NCBI GenBank assembly: GCA_017993235.1
Contig: JAGONC010000012.1
Location: 18,375 to 82,374, forward strand
Direction: 5' to 3'
Source of the DNA: Lentimicrobiaceae bacterium
GTDB taxonomy: Bacteria > Bacteroidota > Bacteroidia > Bacteroidales > JAGONC01
Length of the DNA: 64,000 nt
The position numbers and the translations under genes were made by a program. Numbering within the stretch: position 1 is the first letter of the stretch; every line of letters begins with the position of its first letter. Shown here piece after piece: positions 30,101 through 38,110 of this stretch. Under the pieces are notes generated by a model. The model saw only the letters and a list, made by a program, of their open reading frames with translations, made no database searches and was not told the DNA's origin.

Positions 30101-30502
30101 AAAATCGACCGGCAGAAAGGTAGAGGGTCTGTGGTGCTGCGGCCAGTTGAACTCAATGCCTCCCGAGATCCATGGACCCGTCAGACCCACCAACGCGGGT
30201 CTGATGACACGGTTATGATAGATGAAATGCCGTTGCCTGATCTTGTCAAAGGCCATCTGGATCCTTCCTCCCAGACCGGGAAGGATCATGATTTTGATAT
30301 ACCTGTTCTCCAGAAAAACGGCTGTGTAGGCAACATCGGTTTTCTCATCACCAATTTTTTCAATGATTGGATAAGGATAGACAACGCCACTGCTGCCCTG
30401 ATAGACCCTCTTTTCAAGGAACATCGGATTTTTTTCGGGCAGCCCGATCGGATAGGTAGGGATAAGAACCTCTTCCTGCCAGGCCCTGACTTCAGTATTC
30501 AT
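27161..30502 (-). CDS. DUF5107 domain protein with long TPR array
   Basis: A 1113-residue protein without a signal peptide, first gene of the PUL enzyme block. Residues about 1-410 are a DUF5107 domain (ILPGLGGRIQMAFDK, WISGGIEFNWPQHHRP, GTGEFGQAWEKNLTDEDGP), whose look is that of the galactose-mutarotase-like beta-supersandwich. From about residue 470 to the end there are some fifteen TPR-like helix pairs (NNALGLWYLRRGRFEKAESC, YYYLGNLWYDKRQYDEAIPC). Family function is unknown; such genes recur in Bacteroidota PULs. A cytoplasmic role in sugar handling or sensing is possible but unproven. The gene is divergent from the tetR gene, sharing a 106-nt promoter gap. Confidence 0.88.
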   Translation of the reverse strand: MNTEVRAWQEEVLIPTYPIGLPEKNPMFLEKRVYQGSSGVVYPYPIIEKIGDEKTDVAYTAVFLENRYIKIMILPGLGGRIQMAFDKIRQRHFIYHNRVIRPALVGLTGPWISGGIEFNWPQHHRPSTFLPVDFLIRENPDGSKTVWVNEVERMFRTKGMAGYTLYPDKAFIEIRGQLYNRTPFPQTFLWWANPAVKVNEHYQSVFPPDVYAVYDHGKRDVSEFPVARGVYYKVDYAPGTDISWYKNIPVPTSYMVISSRYDFIGGYEHDSGAGLLHVADHLVSPGKKLWTWGTGEFGQAWEKNLTDEDGPYMELMTGVYTDNQPDFSWLQPGEEKTFIQYFMPYRDIGMVKNASKDALLGLEIAGSQVEIKLFVTSPFEGIRVDLVKNDRKLYSETIAIGPESPYIKKVTLSENIRPDEVKVVITDVRTGREILSYQEETGGEIQVPSPARAPARPRDVENNEQLYLTGMHLEQYRHATFQAQDYYEEALKRDPGDIRNNNALGLWYLRRGRFEKAESCFRKAIATLTSRNPNPYDGEPFYSLGWALRLQNRHKEAFNAFYKCVWSDAWQHAGYLNLARIAVQQKDYVQALELIGKSLIRNVHSHTARHLKAVILRYLDRITEAGPWIEESLDLDPFNFGCLYEKYLLLQGKREGTAEQVMAHLRATSRNGIHNFLEYALDYAHAGLFQDASGLLSINCEDQKDEYALVPYYLGWFAFLDGNTIAAREYFQKGAALAPDYIFPNRVEEILILKTVISLNPDDSKAYYYLGNLWYDKRQYDEAIPCWEKSVALKADFPTVHRNLGLACYNKLKDPDRARASMETAFSLDTDDARVLMELDQLYKRLNKPHHERLTLLEKHLHLVLQRDDLYLERITLYNQLLDFQKARDLLAQYRFHPWEGGEGKVVGQYLICHLELAKQALAGGRTQEAFDLLNQAEKYPASLGEGKLFGAQENDIHYLKGIACERMARHEMARQHFERATSGISEPVQAFFYNDPQPDKIFYQGLTWRKLSQPEKAEAIFHRLVTFGEKHLNDDTAIDYFAVSLPDLLVWDTDLNVRNKIHCLYMMGLGYLGLDNGQSGKAEELFDRVLDMDINHQGAQIHRLMMNNPDLF

Positions 30503-30585
30503 CCGGTAAATGTATAAAAGATCAGGTAACTGAATCGTGCAATTAAAATTTTATGTGAAAACTGATAAAACTAAAATAGCTTTAC

Positions 30586-30593
30586 TATTTTTG
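30586..30593 (+). promoter_or_regulatory. Candidate -7 box for the efflux operon
   Basis: TATTTTTG fits TAnnTTTG and lies 15 nt before the tetR start, giving a very short leader. No TTG is found at the right distance. A TetR operator would be expected to overlap it, but I see no clear palindrome. Confidence 0.4.
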
Positions 30594-30608
30594 CCGAAAT
30601 TTTTTTGA

Positions 30609-31211
30609 ATGGAACCCAATCAGCGCGTTATCCAGAAATCCATCGAATTATTCACCCAGTACGGGATCCGGCAGGTGACCATGGACCAGATTGCCGAGGA
30701 AGCCGGTATGTCAAAAAGGACCATCTATGAATTGTTCCGTGATAAGGACACCCTGGTGTGGGAATGCCTCGAAACCATGAACCGTAACCATATGCAGGAG
30801 GTTAAGAACATCCTTGCCAGTGCTTCCAACGTGATCGAGGCACTCTACAGGGCCGGTCTGCACGGTGAAAAGAAGAAATCAGTCATCAACCATTTGTTCT
30901 TTGAAGATCTCCGGAAAGTCTATCCTCAATTTTGGACCGCACTGAAGCAAAGAACCCAGCCCGGTACGGGATCCTTCTCCTGCAAAATACTGGAACAGGG
31001 AGTCCGGGAGGGGATCTTTGTCAAGGATATGAATGTTGAGATCGTTGATGCCTTCTTTTATGTCATCATGGAAACATTTAATAAGAAAGAACTGTTTCCC
31101 GAGAACATTTCGCATAAAGACCTATTCCGAAACATCATTCTGCCCTATTTTCGCGGGATCTCCACTGACAAGGGAAAGGAACTGATCGAAAAGTACGATG
31201 GTTTATTGTAA
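30609..31211 (+). CDS. TetR/AcrR family transcriptional regulator
   Basis: A 200-residue one-domain-HTH repressor. The N-terminal helix-turn-helix is QVTMDQIAEEAGMSKRTIYE followed by LFRDKDTLV; the C-terminal part is a variable helical ligand domain. It is the first gene of a plus-strand operon with TolC, fusion protein and RND pump, so it most likely represses that operon and is released by a pump substrate. It is divergent from the PUL, but nothing suggests that it controls glycan genes. Confidence 0.92.
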   Translation: MEPNQRVIQKSIELFTQYGIRQVTMDQIAEEAGMSKRTIYELFRDKDTLVWECLETMNRNHMQEVKNILASASNVIEALYRAGLHGEKKKSVINHLFFEDLRKVYPQFWTALKQRTQPGTGSFSCKILEQGVREGIFVKDMNVEIVDAFFYVIMETFNKKELFPENISHKDLFRNIILPYFRGISTDKGKELIEKYDGLL

Positions 31212-31248
31212 ACTTCCTGTATTTAAAGATAATAACATATAATTGATT

Positions 31249-32547
31249 ATGCAAAGAAAATTGGTTTTTGTACTATGGCTTATGATCCTGCTGTCGTATG
31301 GATTATACGGGCAGGAGAAGCTTACCATTTCGCTGGAAGAAGCCAAATCCTATGCGCTGGCATACAACAGGCAGGTAAAGAATGCAGCCCTGGCGGTGGA
31401 ACTGGCCCAGAAAAGGATCAATGAGTCGATCTCGTCGTTCCTGCCCCAGGTGGACGTCGCAATGGATTATTCCAATTACCTCGGGGCGGAGATGGAATTC
31501 AGGTTCAGCGAGGAGATGCCTCCCACGACCATCCCGTTCAAAGCCACCAGTAATCTGTACGCCACTGTTTCCCAGATGGTCTTCAGTGGGAATTTTATTG
31601 TTGGATTACAAATGCTCAGGATCTATAAAGAGATGTCGGGAACGAATTACCAGAAAACCGAGCAAAACATTCGGGAGCTGACCATCCGTGCGTATCAGAA
31701 TGCCCTGGTTGCCGATCTTGGTATTCAGATCATCAGGGAGAACCTCGATAATACACTCAAGATACTGGAGAATACAAAAGCGATGGTGCTGGTGGGGGTG
31801 GCCGAAAAACTCGACCTGGATCAGTTCGCCGTGCAGTTATCCGCTCTGGAAAATGCACAGAAATCTTCCGAACGGCAGAAAGAGCTTGCCTATAACCTCC
31901 TGCGTTTCCAACTGGGTGTACCGGCAGACACACCGCTTGAACTGACCGATCCATTGGATCTTTTCCTCAACAACATTGACTTTTCCAAAATGCTCGATGA
32001 GCCGTTTAATATCCAGGATAATCTTGATTATCAGGTTATGCTTAGCCAGGAACAGCTCTCGGAGCGGCAGGTGGGCATGCAGAAGATGAATTTTCTTCCC
32101 ACCCTCAGCAGCTATTATACCTACACGAGCAAGATCCTGAAATCCGACTTTGACATCGCCCCCAAGAATGTTATTGGGCTGAACCTGGCCATTCCGATCC
32201 TTTCCAGTGGAATGCGCAGCTCCCAGGTGAACCAGGCCAGGATTCAGTATGAAACGACCCAGAACAACAAGAGCCTGCTGGAAGAACAGCTGATGCTGAC
32301 CGAGAAGCAGTTGCGGGTCAACCTGGCCAGCGCCTACGACCAGTACCTGAACCGGAAGAATAACGTGGATGTCACGCTGCGGATCTATGAGAGCTACCAG
32401 TTCAAATTCGAACAGGGTGTGGCCTCGAGCCTTGACCTTGCCACGGCCAATAACAATTACCTGCAGGCGGAATCCGAGTACCTGACCTCGATCATCACCT
32501 TGCTGAATGCACAGCTGGATCTGCAGAAACTGATGAATAAACTCTAA
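31249..32547 (+). CDS. TolC-like outer-membrane efflux protein
   Basis: A 432-residue outer-membrane factor of the TolC family: signal peptide (FVLWLMILLSYGLYGQ), then two long coiled-coil repeats with the typical openings ISLEEAKSYALAYNRQVKNA and VMLSQEQLSERQVGMQKMNF plus YTYTSKI and IGLNLAIPILSSGMRSSQVN. I take the ATG at 31249; an in-frame TTG six bases upstream is less likely. It lies 37 nt after tetR and 24 nt before the fusion protein gene. Confidence 0.93.
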   Translation: MQRKLVFVLWLMILLSYGLYGQEKLTISLEEAKSYALAYNRQVKNAALAVELAQKRINESISSFLPQVDVAMDYSNYLGAEMEFRFSEEMPPTTIPFKATSNLYATVSQMVFSGNFIVGLQMLRIYKEMSGTNYQKTEQNIRELTIRAYQNALVADLGIQIIRENLDNTLKILENTKAMVLVGVAEKLDLDQFAVQLSALENAQKSSERQKELAYNLLRFQLGVPADTPLELTDPLDLFLNNIDFSKMLDEPFNIQDNLDYQVMLSQEQLSERQVGMQKMNFLPTLSSYYTYTSKILKSDFDIAPKNVIGLNLAIPILSSGMRSSQVNQARIQYETTQNNKSLLEEQLMLTEKQLRVNLASAYDQYLNRKNNVDVTLRIYESYQFKFEQGVASSLDLATANNNYLQAESEYLTSIITLLNAQLDLQKLMNKL

Positions 32548-32571
32548 TTACATACGTTAATACAGAAAGAA

Positions 32572-33636
32572 ATGAAAATAGCAGGAATTTATGCTTTCCT
32601 TATTGTATCAACCCTGATTTTCATGGGATGTTCTTCCGGATCGGGAACAAAAAATCCCGGCACAGAGGCCACATCATCCGAGGCTGTCAAGGTAGAGAAG
32701 GTCAGGGTCATAACCCTGGCAACACAGGTCATCGGAAAAAATATCGAATACACCTCCACACTGCTTCCGTACGAAGAGGTGCACCTGGTGCCCTCCACAC
32801 CGGGCAGGATCGAAAAGATCTTCGTCGAAGTGGGGAGCAGGGTCAAACCGGGCGATCTGCTGGTACAGATGGATCAGACCCAGCTTCAGCAGGCCATGAT
32901 CCAGCTGAAAAATCTTGAGACCGATTACAAGCGGCTCGATACGCTGCAGAAAGTCGGAAGCGTGACCCGTCAGCAGTTTGACCAGCTCGCCACCCAATAC
33001 GAAATTGCCCGTTCGAATGTCGATTTTCTGAAGGAGAATACCCGGCTTGTTGCTCCTTTTTATGGAGTCATTTCAGGGAAGTACTTTGAAAATGGTGAAA
33101 TGTACTCTGGGACTCCCAATACCTCTTCGGGCAAAGCAGCCATCATTTCGGTAGTCCAGATCAGTCCGCTGAAAGCCATGGTCAACATACCTGAAACCTA
33201 TTACCCGCTGGTCAAAGAGGGCATGAGACCCCGGATCCAGTGCGACATTTATCCCGGAGAGACCTATACAGGAACCATCATCCGGAAATATCCCACCATT
33301 GATCCCTATACCCACTCATTCCAGGTCGAGATCAGGGTCGACAACCCGGGGGAGAAATTACGGCCGGGGATGTTCGCCAGGGTGGAACTGGAACTTGGAG
33401 AGATGAGCGCCCTGGTCGTTCCTGCTCTTGCAGTGCTTAAGATGCAGGGATCCGACGAGCGGTACGTTTTCGTGGAAGAGGCGGGCCGGGCCAAAAGGGT
33501 ATCGGTAACCCTGGGGCAACGGTTTGATGATAGAGTGGAAATCATTTCACCGGAGCTAAAGGAAGGCGACAGGCTGATCATTGCAGGCCAGTCACGACTG
33601 ATTGACAAAGTCCCGGTAGCAATTGTCACGGATTAG
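32572..33636 (+). CDS. RND efflux periplasmic adaptor (membrane fusion protein)
   Basis: A 354-residue HlyD/AcrA-type adaptor anchored by a lipoprotein signal (LIFMGC). The lipoyl half (VGSRVKPGDLLVQMD) is followed by a short alpha-hairpin (QAMIQLKNLETDYKRLDTLQ), the second lipoyl half (RLVAPFYGVISGKYFENGEM) and beta-barrel and membrane-proximal domains (VDNPGEKLRPGMFARVELEL). It bridges the inner-membrane pump and TolC. Confidence 0.94.
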   Translation: MKIAGIYAFLIVSTLIFMGCSSGSGTKNPGTEATSSEAVKVEKVRVITLATQVIGKNIEYTSTLLPYEEVHLVPSTPGRIEKIFVEVGSRVKPGDLLVQMDQTQLQQAMIQLKNLETDYKRLDTLQKVGSVTRQQFDQLATQYEIARSNVDFLKENTRLVAPFYGVISGKYFENGEMYSGTPNTSSGKAAIISVVQISPLKAMVNIPETYYPLVKEGMRPRIQCDIYPGETYTGTIIRKYPTIDPYTHSFQVEIRVDNPGEKLRPGMFARVELELGEMSALVVPALAVLKMQGSDERYVFVEEAGRAKRVSVTLGQRFDDRVEIISPELKEGDRLIIAGQSRLIDKVPVAIVTD

Positions 33637-33677
33637 CGTGGGAACAGATCGGTTTATCAACGTTTAAGATCAAGTGT

Positions 33678-36600
33678 ATGAGTATCTATAAAAGTGCTGT
33701 CAACAAGCCCATTACCACCATCATGATCTTCACTGCGGTGGTGGTGCTGGGTGTTTATTCCCTCAGGAATATCCCCATCGACCTTTACCCGGAAATGGAG
33801 CCGCCTTTCATCAGCGTCATGACCACCTATGCAGGCGCCAATGCTGCCGATATTGAGACCAATGTGACCAAACCCATCGAGGATGCCATGAATTCCGTGG
33901 ATAACCTCAAGGAGGTGACATCCCAATCCTATGATAACCTCTCGCTGGTCAGTATGGAATTCGAATGGGGCACCAACCTCGATGAAGTCATGAACGACGT
34001 CCGATCCGTCATTGATGGCACGTACAATTACCTGCCTGAAGGATGTGAGCGGCCTTCGGTCTTCAAGTTCAGTACCAGCATGATGCCGATCCTTTTTTAC
34101 GCCATAACGGCTGAAGAGAGCTACCCCGGACTGGAGAAGATCATCGAAGAAAAGCTGGTCAATCCCCTCAACCGCATTGATGGGATCGGTTCGGTTTTCA
34201 CCATGGGAGGCCCGAGCCGGATCATTTATGTGGACATCGATTCTAAAAAACTTGACGCCTATGCACTTTCGCTGGAACAGATCGGCAGCACAATCGGTGC
34301 GGAAAATATGAATATGCCATCCGGGAACGTAAAAATGGGCCAGTTCGATTATCAGTTGCGCGTGGAGGGTGAATTTGCGGAAAGCGACCAGCTGAAAGGG
34401 CTCATCGTCGCCAATATGGGGGGCAAACCCATTTACCTGAAAGATATTGCTGTGGTTAAAGACACGGTCAAATACGGTTATATTGACGAGAGCATCAATG
34501 GCAAAACAGGTATGCGCATGCTGGTCCAAAAACAGTCAGGCGCCAATACGGTAAGAATTGCCAGGGATGTCAATAAAAAATTAAAGGAGTTAATGCCTAC
34601 ACTTCCACCCGATATCACCATTGAGCCCATCATGGACACCTCAGATTTTATCCGAGGCTCGATCGACAATTTGTCGGAAACCCTGATGTGGGCATTTCTG
34701 TTCGTGATCCTGATCGTGTTATTTTTCCTTGGCCGCTGGCGGGCTACCCTGATCATCATCCTGACCATTCCCATTTCCCTTGTGGTTTCGTTCATCTACC
34801 TGTACTTTACGGGAAGCTCCCTCAATGTGATCTCCCTGTCGTCGTTGTCCATTGCCATCGGGATGGTGGTGGATGATGCGATCGTCGTACTGGAGAATAT
34901 TACCCGTCACATCGAGCGTGGAAGCAGCCCCCGCGAGGCAGCCATTTATGCTACGAATGAAGTGTGGCTGGCCGTCATCATCACCACCCTGGTGATCGTT
35001 GCGGTGTTTCTCCCGCTGACGCTGGTGGGTGGCATGACAGGGGTTATGTTCAACGAGCTCGGCTGGATCGTGACCATTACGATTGTCACCTCCACACTGG
35101 TCGCCATCACCCTTACGCCCATGTTATCTTCCAGGTTGCTGAAAATGAGGATGCCAAAGGAAAAGATGTTGAACAAAGCCTATGATAAAACGATCAGGGT
35201 TTTTCTTGACCGACTGGATACATTTTATGCAAAGACCGTCCACTGGGCGTTGCATCATAAAAGTTTTGTCGTCATGGCCAGTCTGGCTGTTTTTATTGGC
35301 AGTCTGGTGCTCGGAGCGTTTTTCGTGAAGACGGATTTTTTCCCGGAAAGTGACGAAAGCAGCATGACAGTATCCATTGAGATGCAAACCGGGCTCAGGA
35401 TGGAGGAATCCCTGAAAACGGCCCGGAAGGTGGAACAGATCATCAGGGAGCGGTACCCTGAGATCACCCTGGTATCGAATTCCACGGGGGCTGACGATGA
35501 AGGCAGTTTCTTTTCCCTGTTCATGGCAACCGGATCGAACCGGACAAACCTGATGATAAAGCTGGTTCCCATTGGTGAACGTACCCGTTCTGTTTTTGAG
35601 ATCGCTGACGACCTCCGGAACCAGCTGGATCAGATTGCCGAGATCGTAACGTATGAGGTTTCGACCTCCAGCAGCATGTTTGGCGGCAGCACCAATACAG
35701 TGGATATTGAGATTTTCGGATACGACTTCAACCAGACCAACCAGCTTGCCGATGAGATCCGGAACCGTGTCTCCAGGATAAAAGGCGCCAAAGAAATTAC
35801 GTTAAGCCGGGAGAACGACCGACCTGAACTTCAGGTGATCCTTGACCGTGAAAAACTGGCCCTGAATGGACTGAACAGCGCCATGGTCTCCACCTTCATC
35901 CGCAACCGTGTGGATGGACTGACGGCTTCCGTGTTCCGGGAGGAAGGCGATGAATATGATATTGTTGTGCGTTTTGAGGAGGATTACCGGAATTCCATAA
36001 CGGATCTCCAGGAGATCACGATCATCAATCCCTCCGGAAATAAAATCAAACTTAGTGAACTGGGAGAGGTGAAGGAATACTGGTCACCCCCAAACATTGA
36101 GCACAAGCGCAGGGAGAGGATCGCAAAAGTATCGGTCAAACCTGTCGGTGTGTCCCTGGGTGAACTGGCCAACAGCATCCGGGAAGAAATGAAGGAGGTG
36201 GAGGTGCCGCCGGAGATCATGGTCAATGTGGGTGGTGCTTACGAAGACCAGATGGAAGGATTCCAGGATATCGGATTGTTGATGATCGTGAGCCTGATCC
36301 TGGTGTTTATCGTTATGGCATCGCAGTTTGAGTCGTTTGCCATGCCCTTTGTGATCATGTTCTCCATCCCGTTTGCTTTTACGGGTGTGGTGCTAAGCCT
36401 GTTCCTGACGGGCACCACCCTGAGCCTGATTGCGGCACTGGGGGCTGTGCTGCTGATCGGTATCGTGGTAAAGAACGGCATCGTGCTGGTTGACTTTGTC
36501 AACCTGATGCGCGACAGGGGCTATGAGTTATATGAAGCGATCTCCCGTGCAGGCCGTTCCCGTCTGCGCCCCGTGTTGATGACTGCGGGGACGACCATCC

Positions 36601-36803
36601 TGGGCATGATGCCCCTGGCGCTGAGCCGGGGCGAAGGCTCTGAGATCTGGTCCCCCATGGGTATCACGGTCATCGGCGGACTGGTATTCTCCACGATCGT
36701 CACCATGGTCATTGTACCGGTGATGTATGCTATTCTGGCCCGCCGCGGCGAACGCGACAAAAAGATGAAACTCCGTAAACGTTTCGTATTCCTTGATCAA
36801 TAA
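33678..36803 (+). CDS. RND multidrug efflux pump, HAE1-like
   Basis: A 1041-residue proton-driven exporter, with twelve helices in two halves and large periplasmic porter domains. The proton-relay pair Asp399-Asp400 in IGMVVDDAIVVLEN identifies the hydrophobe/amphiphile (HAE1) group; the heavy-metal group has different residues here. The first periplasmic loop starts NIPIDLYPEMEPPF, and the second half contains SQFESFAMPFVIMFSIP and GRSRLRPVLMTAGTTILGM. Cotranscribed with the two genes before it. The substrate is not predictable. Confidence 0.95.
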   Translation: MSIYKSAVNKPITTIMIFTAVVVLGVYSLRNIPIDLYPEMEPPFISVMTTYAGANAADIETNVTKPIEDAMNSVDNLKEVTSQSYDNLSLVSMEFEWGTNLDEVMNDVRSVIDGTYNYLPEGCERPSVFKFSTSMMPILFYAITAEESYPGLEKIIEEKLVNPLNRIDGIGSVFTMGGPSRIIYVDIDSKKLDAYALSLEQIGSTIGAENMNMPSGNVKMGQFDYQLRVEGEFAESDQLKGLIVANMGGKPIYLKDIAVVKDTVKYGYIDESINGKTGMRMLVQKQSGANTVRIARDVNKKLKELMPTLPPDITIEPIMDTSDFIRGSIDNLSETLMWAFLFVILIVLFFLGRWRATLIIILTIPISLVVSFIYLYFTGSSLNVISLSSLSIAIGMVVDDAIVVLENITRHIERGSSPREAAIYATNEVWLAVIITTLVIVAVFLPLTLVGGMTGVMFNELGWIVTITIVTSTLVAITLTPMLSSRLLKMRMPKEKMLNKAYDKTIRVFLDRLDTFYAKTVHWALHHKSFVVMASLAVFIGSLVLGAFFVKTDFFPESDESSMTVSIEMQTGLRMEESLKTARKVEQIIRERYPEITLVSNSTGADDEGSFFSLFMATGSNRTNLMIKLVPIGERTRSVFEIADDLRNQLDQIAEIVTYEVSTSSSMFGGSTNTVDIEIFGYDFNQTNQLADEIRNRVSRIKGAKEITLSRENDRPELQVILDREKLALNGLNSAMVSTFIRNRVDGLTASVFREEGDEYDIVVRFEEDYRNSITDLQEITIINPSGNKIKLSELGEVKEYWSPPNIEHKRRERIAKVSVKPVGVSLGELANSIREEMKEVEVPPEIMVNVGGAYEDQMEGFQDIGLLMIVSLILVFIVMASQFESFAMPFVIMFSIPFAFTGVVLSLFLTGTTLSLIAALGAVLLIGIVVKNGIVLVDFVNLMRDRGYELYEAISRAGRSRLRPVLMTAGTTILGMMPLALSRGEGSEIWSPMGITVIGGLVFSTIVTMVIVPVMYAILARRGERDKKMKLRKRFVFLDQ

Positions 36804-36846
36804 TGAATTTCCACTTGTCCGTAGGACATAAATCATTGTAGTAGCC

Positions 36847-37140
36847 ATGAAAGCAGTTTTTATCATCTTCAACCATGCTCACACCGAAAGGGTGGAGTAT
36901 GTATTTGATCGTCTGGGCATCCGGGGTTATACATGGTGGCAGGAAGTCCAGGGCAGGGGCAGTGAAACCGGCGAGCCCCGCATGGGAACCCATACCTGGC
37001 CCGAAATGAATTCGGCCGCGATAACCGTCCTGCCCGATGAACAGGTGGAGGAACTTCTGGCCCATATCCGCAAACTGGATGAGGTCAACCTGGAGGTGGG
37101 GATCCGGGCGTTTGTGTGGGAGGTGCTGAAAACAGTGTGA
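36847..37140 (+). CDS. PII-like ferredoxin-fold protein beside an RND pump
   Basis: A 97-residue protein with the beta-alpha-beta pattern of the PII/CutA superfamily: MKAVFIIFNHAHTERVEYVF as strand and helix, then a T-loop-like Gly-rich stretch QGRGSETGEPRMGTHTWPEM, strand AAITVLP and a second helix. It is not a classical GlnB (no uridylylated-Tyr loop, different nucleotide-site words). It starts 43 nt after the RND gene and ends the operon, with a hairpin over its stop codon. PII-like families encoded next to RND pumps are known, so a regulatory role on pump activity through ligand binding is a reasonable inference. Confidence 0.7.
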   Translation: MKAVFIIFNHAHTERVEYVFDRLGIRGYTWWQEVQGRGSETGEPRMGTHTWPEMNSAAITVLPDEQVEELLAHIRKLDEVNLEVGIRAFVWEVLKTV

Positions 37141-37157
37141 TCATTCACGCTGTTTTC
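37128..37157 (+). terminator. Hairpin at the end of the efflux operon
   Basis: GAAAACAGTGTGA (37128-37140) pairs with TCACGCTGTTTTC (37145-37157), one G-T wobble, four-base loop; the stop codon of the PII-like gene is inside the left arm. The TTTTC at the right arm gives a short U-run, so it could serve as an intrinsic terminator. Confidence 0.6.
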
Positions 37158-37202
37158 TGAATATAAACTGTAATTTTATGACGTCACTCAAAAAACAAAC
37201 CT

Positions 37203-37439
37203 ATGAAAATGCTTAACCTTTGGATCGCTGTTGTGTTTTCAATGGCGGTCATCGCAGGATGTGCAGGAAATCCTGACAGGAAAACCGGTCCCCGTGATGA
37301 GGGTACAGCCATCGAGCAGGTATCCGAAGACCTGGAGGTCACGGTCGATTCAGTGGCAGTCATGATCGACAGTGCCACCAAGGCGATTGATAAATCGACC
37401 CAGGAACTGAATGAATTGTTAAATGATCTAAATGAATAA
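37203..37439 (+). CDS. Small lipoprotein, 78 aa
   Basis: A short exported lipoprotein (signal VFSMAVIAGC), followed by an acidic helical stretch in which Asp, Ser and Val repeat (VTVDSVAVMIDSATKAIDKS) and a Leu/Asn/Glu-rich end. Its last 8 nt overlap the start of the next gene, so the two are coupled. No family recognised. Confidence 0.7.
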   Translation: MKMLNLWIAVVFSMAVIAGCAGNPDRKTGPRDEGTAIEQVSEDLEVTVDSVAVMIDSATKAIDKSTQELNELLNDLNE

Positions 37440-38085
37440 GGAAATGAAAAGAATCAGTTTAAATTCTTTATGGTTTCTTACCATCGTATGTATGCTGGTT
37501 TCATTCAACGGAATAACCCAGACACAGACAACCGCCGTACCGGCGAAGGAGAAATCTGTACAGCAGAAACCCAAGCTTCAGGTGGATACAGTGAAGAAAA
37601 AACCGGATGTCAAACCCTCACAGGGAAGCCAGAAAGACAAAATGCCCCTGCCTCAGCAGAAAGGCGAAAAGAAACCTCCCCAGAAGGAATCTACCGATGT
37701 AAAGGGGGACACGCAGGTTACACCCGAAAACAAACAGTACCAGCATCGTGTTGAAAAAAATGAGCCTCAGGGAAATGCCTATGGAAAGAACAAAGGTGAC
37801 CTTCAGGGAAAAGAGTTTGGTCAGCAGAGGGCTGATCAGGCTAAGTTGAACCGTGAAGTAAAAGGCAAAGAACTGGATGACAAGATCGTTCAGGGCGAGG
37901 CAAAGGTGAAAGAGGCAAGGGACAGGATTGAACGGGCCAAAGAACAACTGGAAAGGGATAAAAAAGAAGGAAAAATCACCGAGCAGGTATATCAGGAACG
38001 GAAAGAAAAGATCTCCAAAGCCGAGCAGGCACTCAGTGACCTTGAATTCAACATTGATATGGGTAAGAAGGTAAGTCTCAAATAA
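37432..38085 (+). CDS. Secreted Lys/Gln/Pro-rich protein with C-terminal coiled coil
   Basis: A 217-residue protein with a signal peptide (FLTIVCMLVSFNGITQTQ). Residues about 30-110 are low-complexity (Lys, Gln, Pro, Glu) and probably disordered; from about 140 a charged coiled coil follows (VKEARDRIERAKEQLERDKK, ISKAEQALSDLEFNI). I keep the ATG at 37432, which overlaps the lipoprotein gene by 8 nt; an ATG at 37444 starting MKRISLN is equally possible. Function is unknown; a periplasmic or wall-associated structural role would fit. Confidence 0.7.
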   Translation: MNKEMKRISLNSLWFLTIVCMLVSFNGITQTQTTAVPAKEKSVQQKPKLQVDTVKKKPDVKPSQGSQKDKMPLPQQKGEKKPPQKESTDVKGDTQVTPENKQYQHRVEKNEPQGNAYGKNKGDLQGKEFGQQRADQAKLNREVKGKELDDKIVQGEAKVKEARDRIERAKEQLERDKKEGKITEQVYQERKEKISKAEQALSDLEFNIDMGKKVSLK

Positions 38086-38110
38086 ATCCGAAATACTGAA
38101 TACTGAATCA
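38084..38110. repeat. Intergenic repeat with ACTGAATACTGAAT
   Basis: Fills the gap between two convergent genes and supplies part of both stop-codon contexts. It shares the words AAATAC/CCGAAAT and AATACTGAATACTGAAT with the two arms of the inverted repeat at 46.4 and 46.9 kb. Confidence 0.7.

Noticed and set aside
30609..31211. TetR gene as regulator of the PUL
   Set aside because: It is in an operon with the efflux genes and points away from the PUL; local efflux control is the simpler reading.
33657..34529. Minus-strand open frame of about 290 codons
   Set aside because: Antisense to the RND pump gene and without recognisable features.
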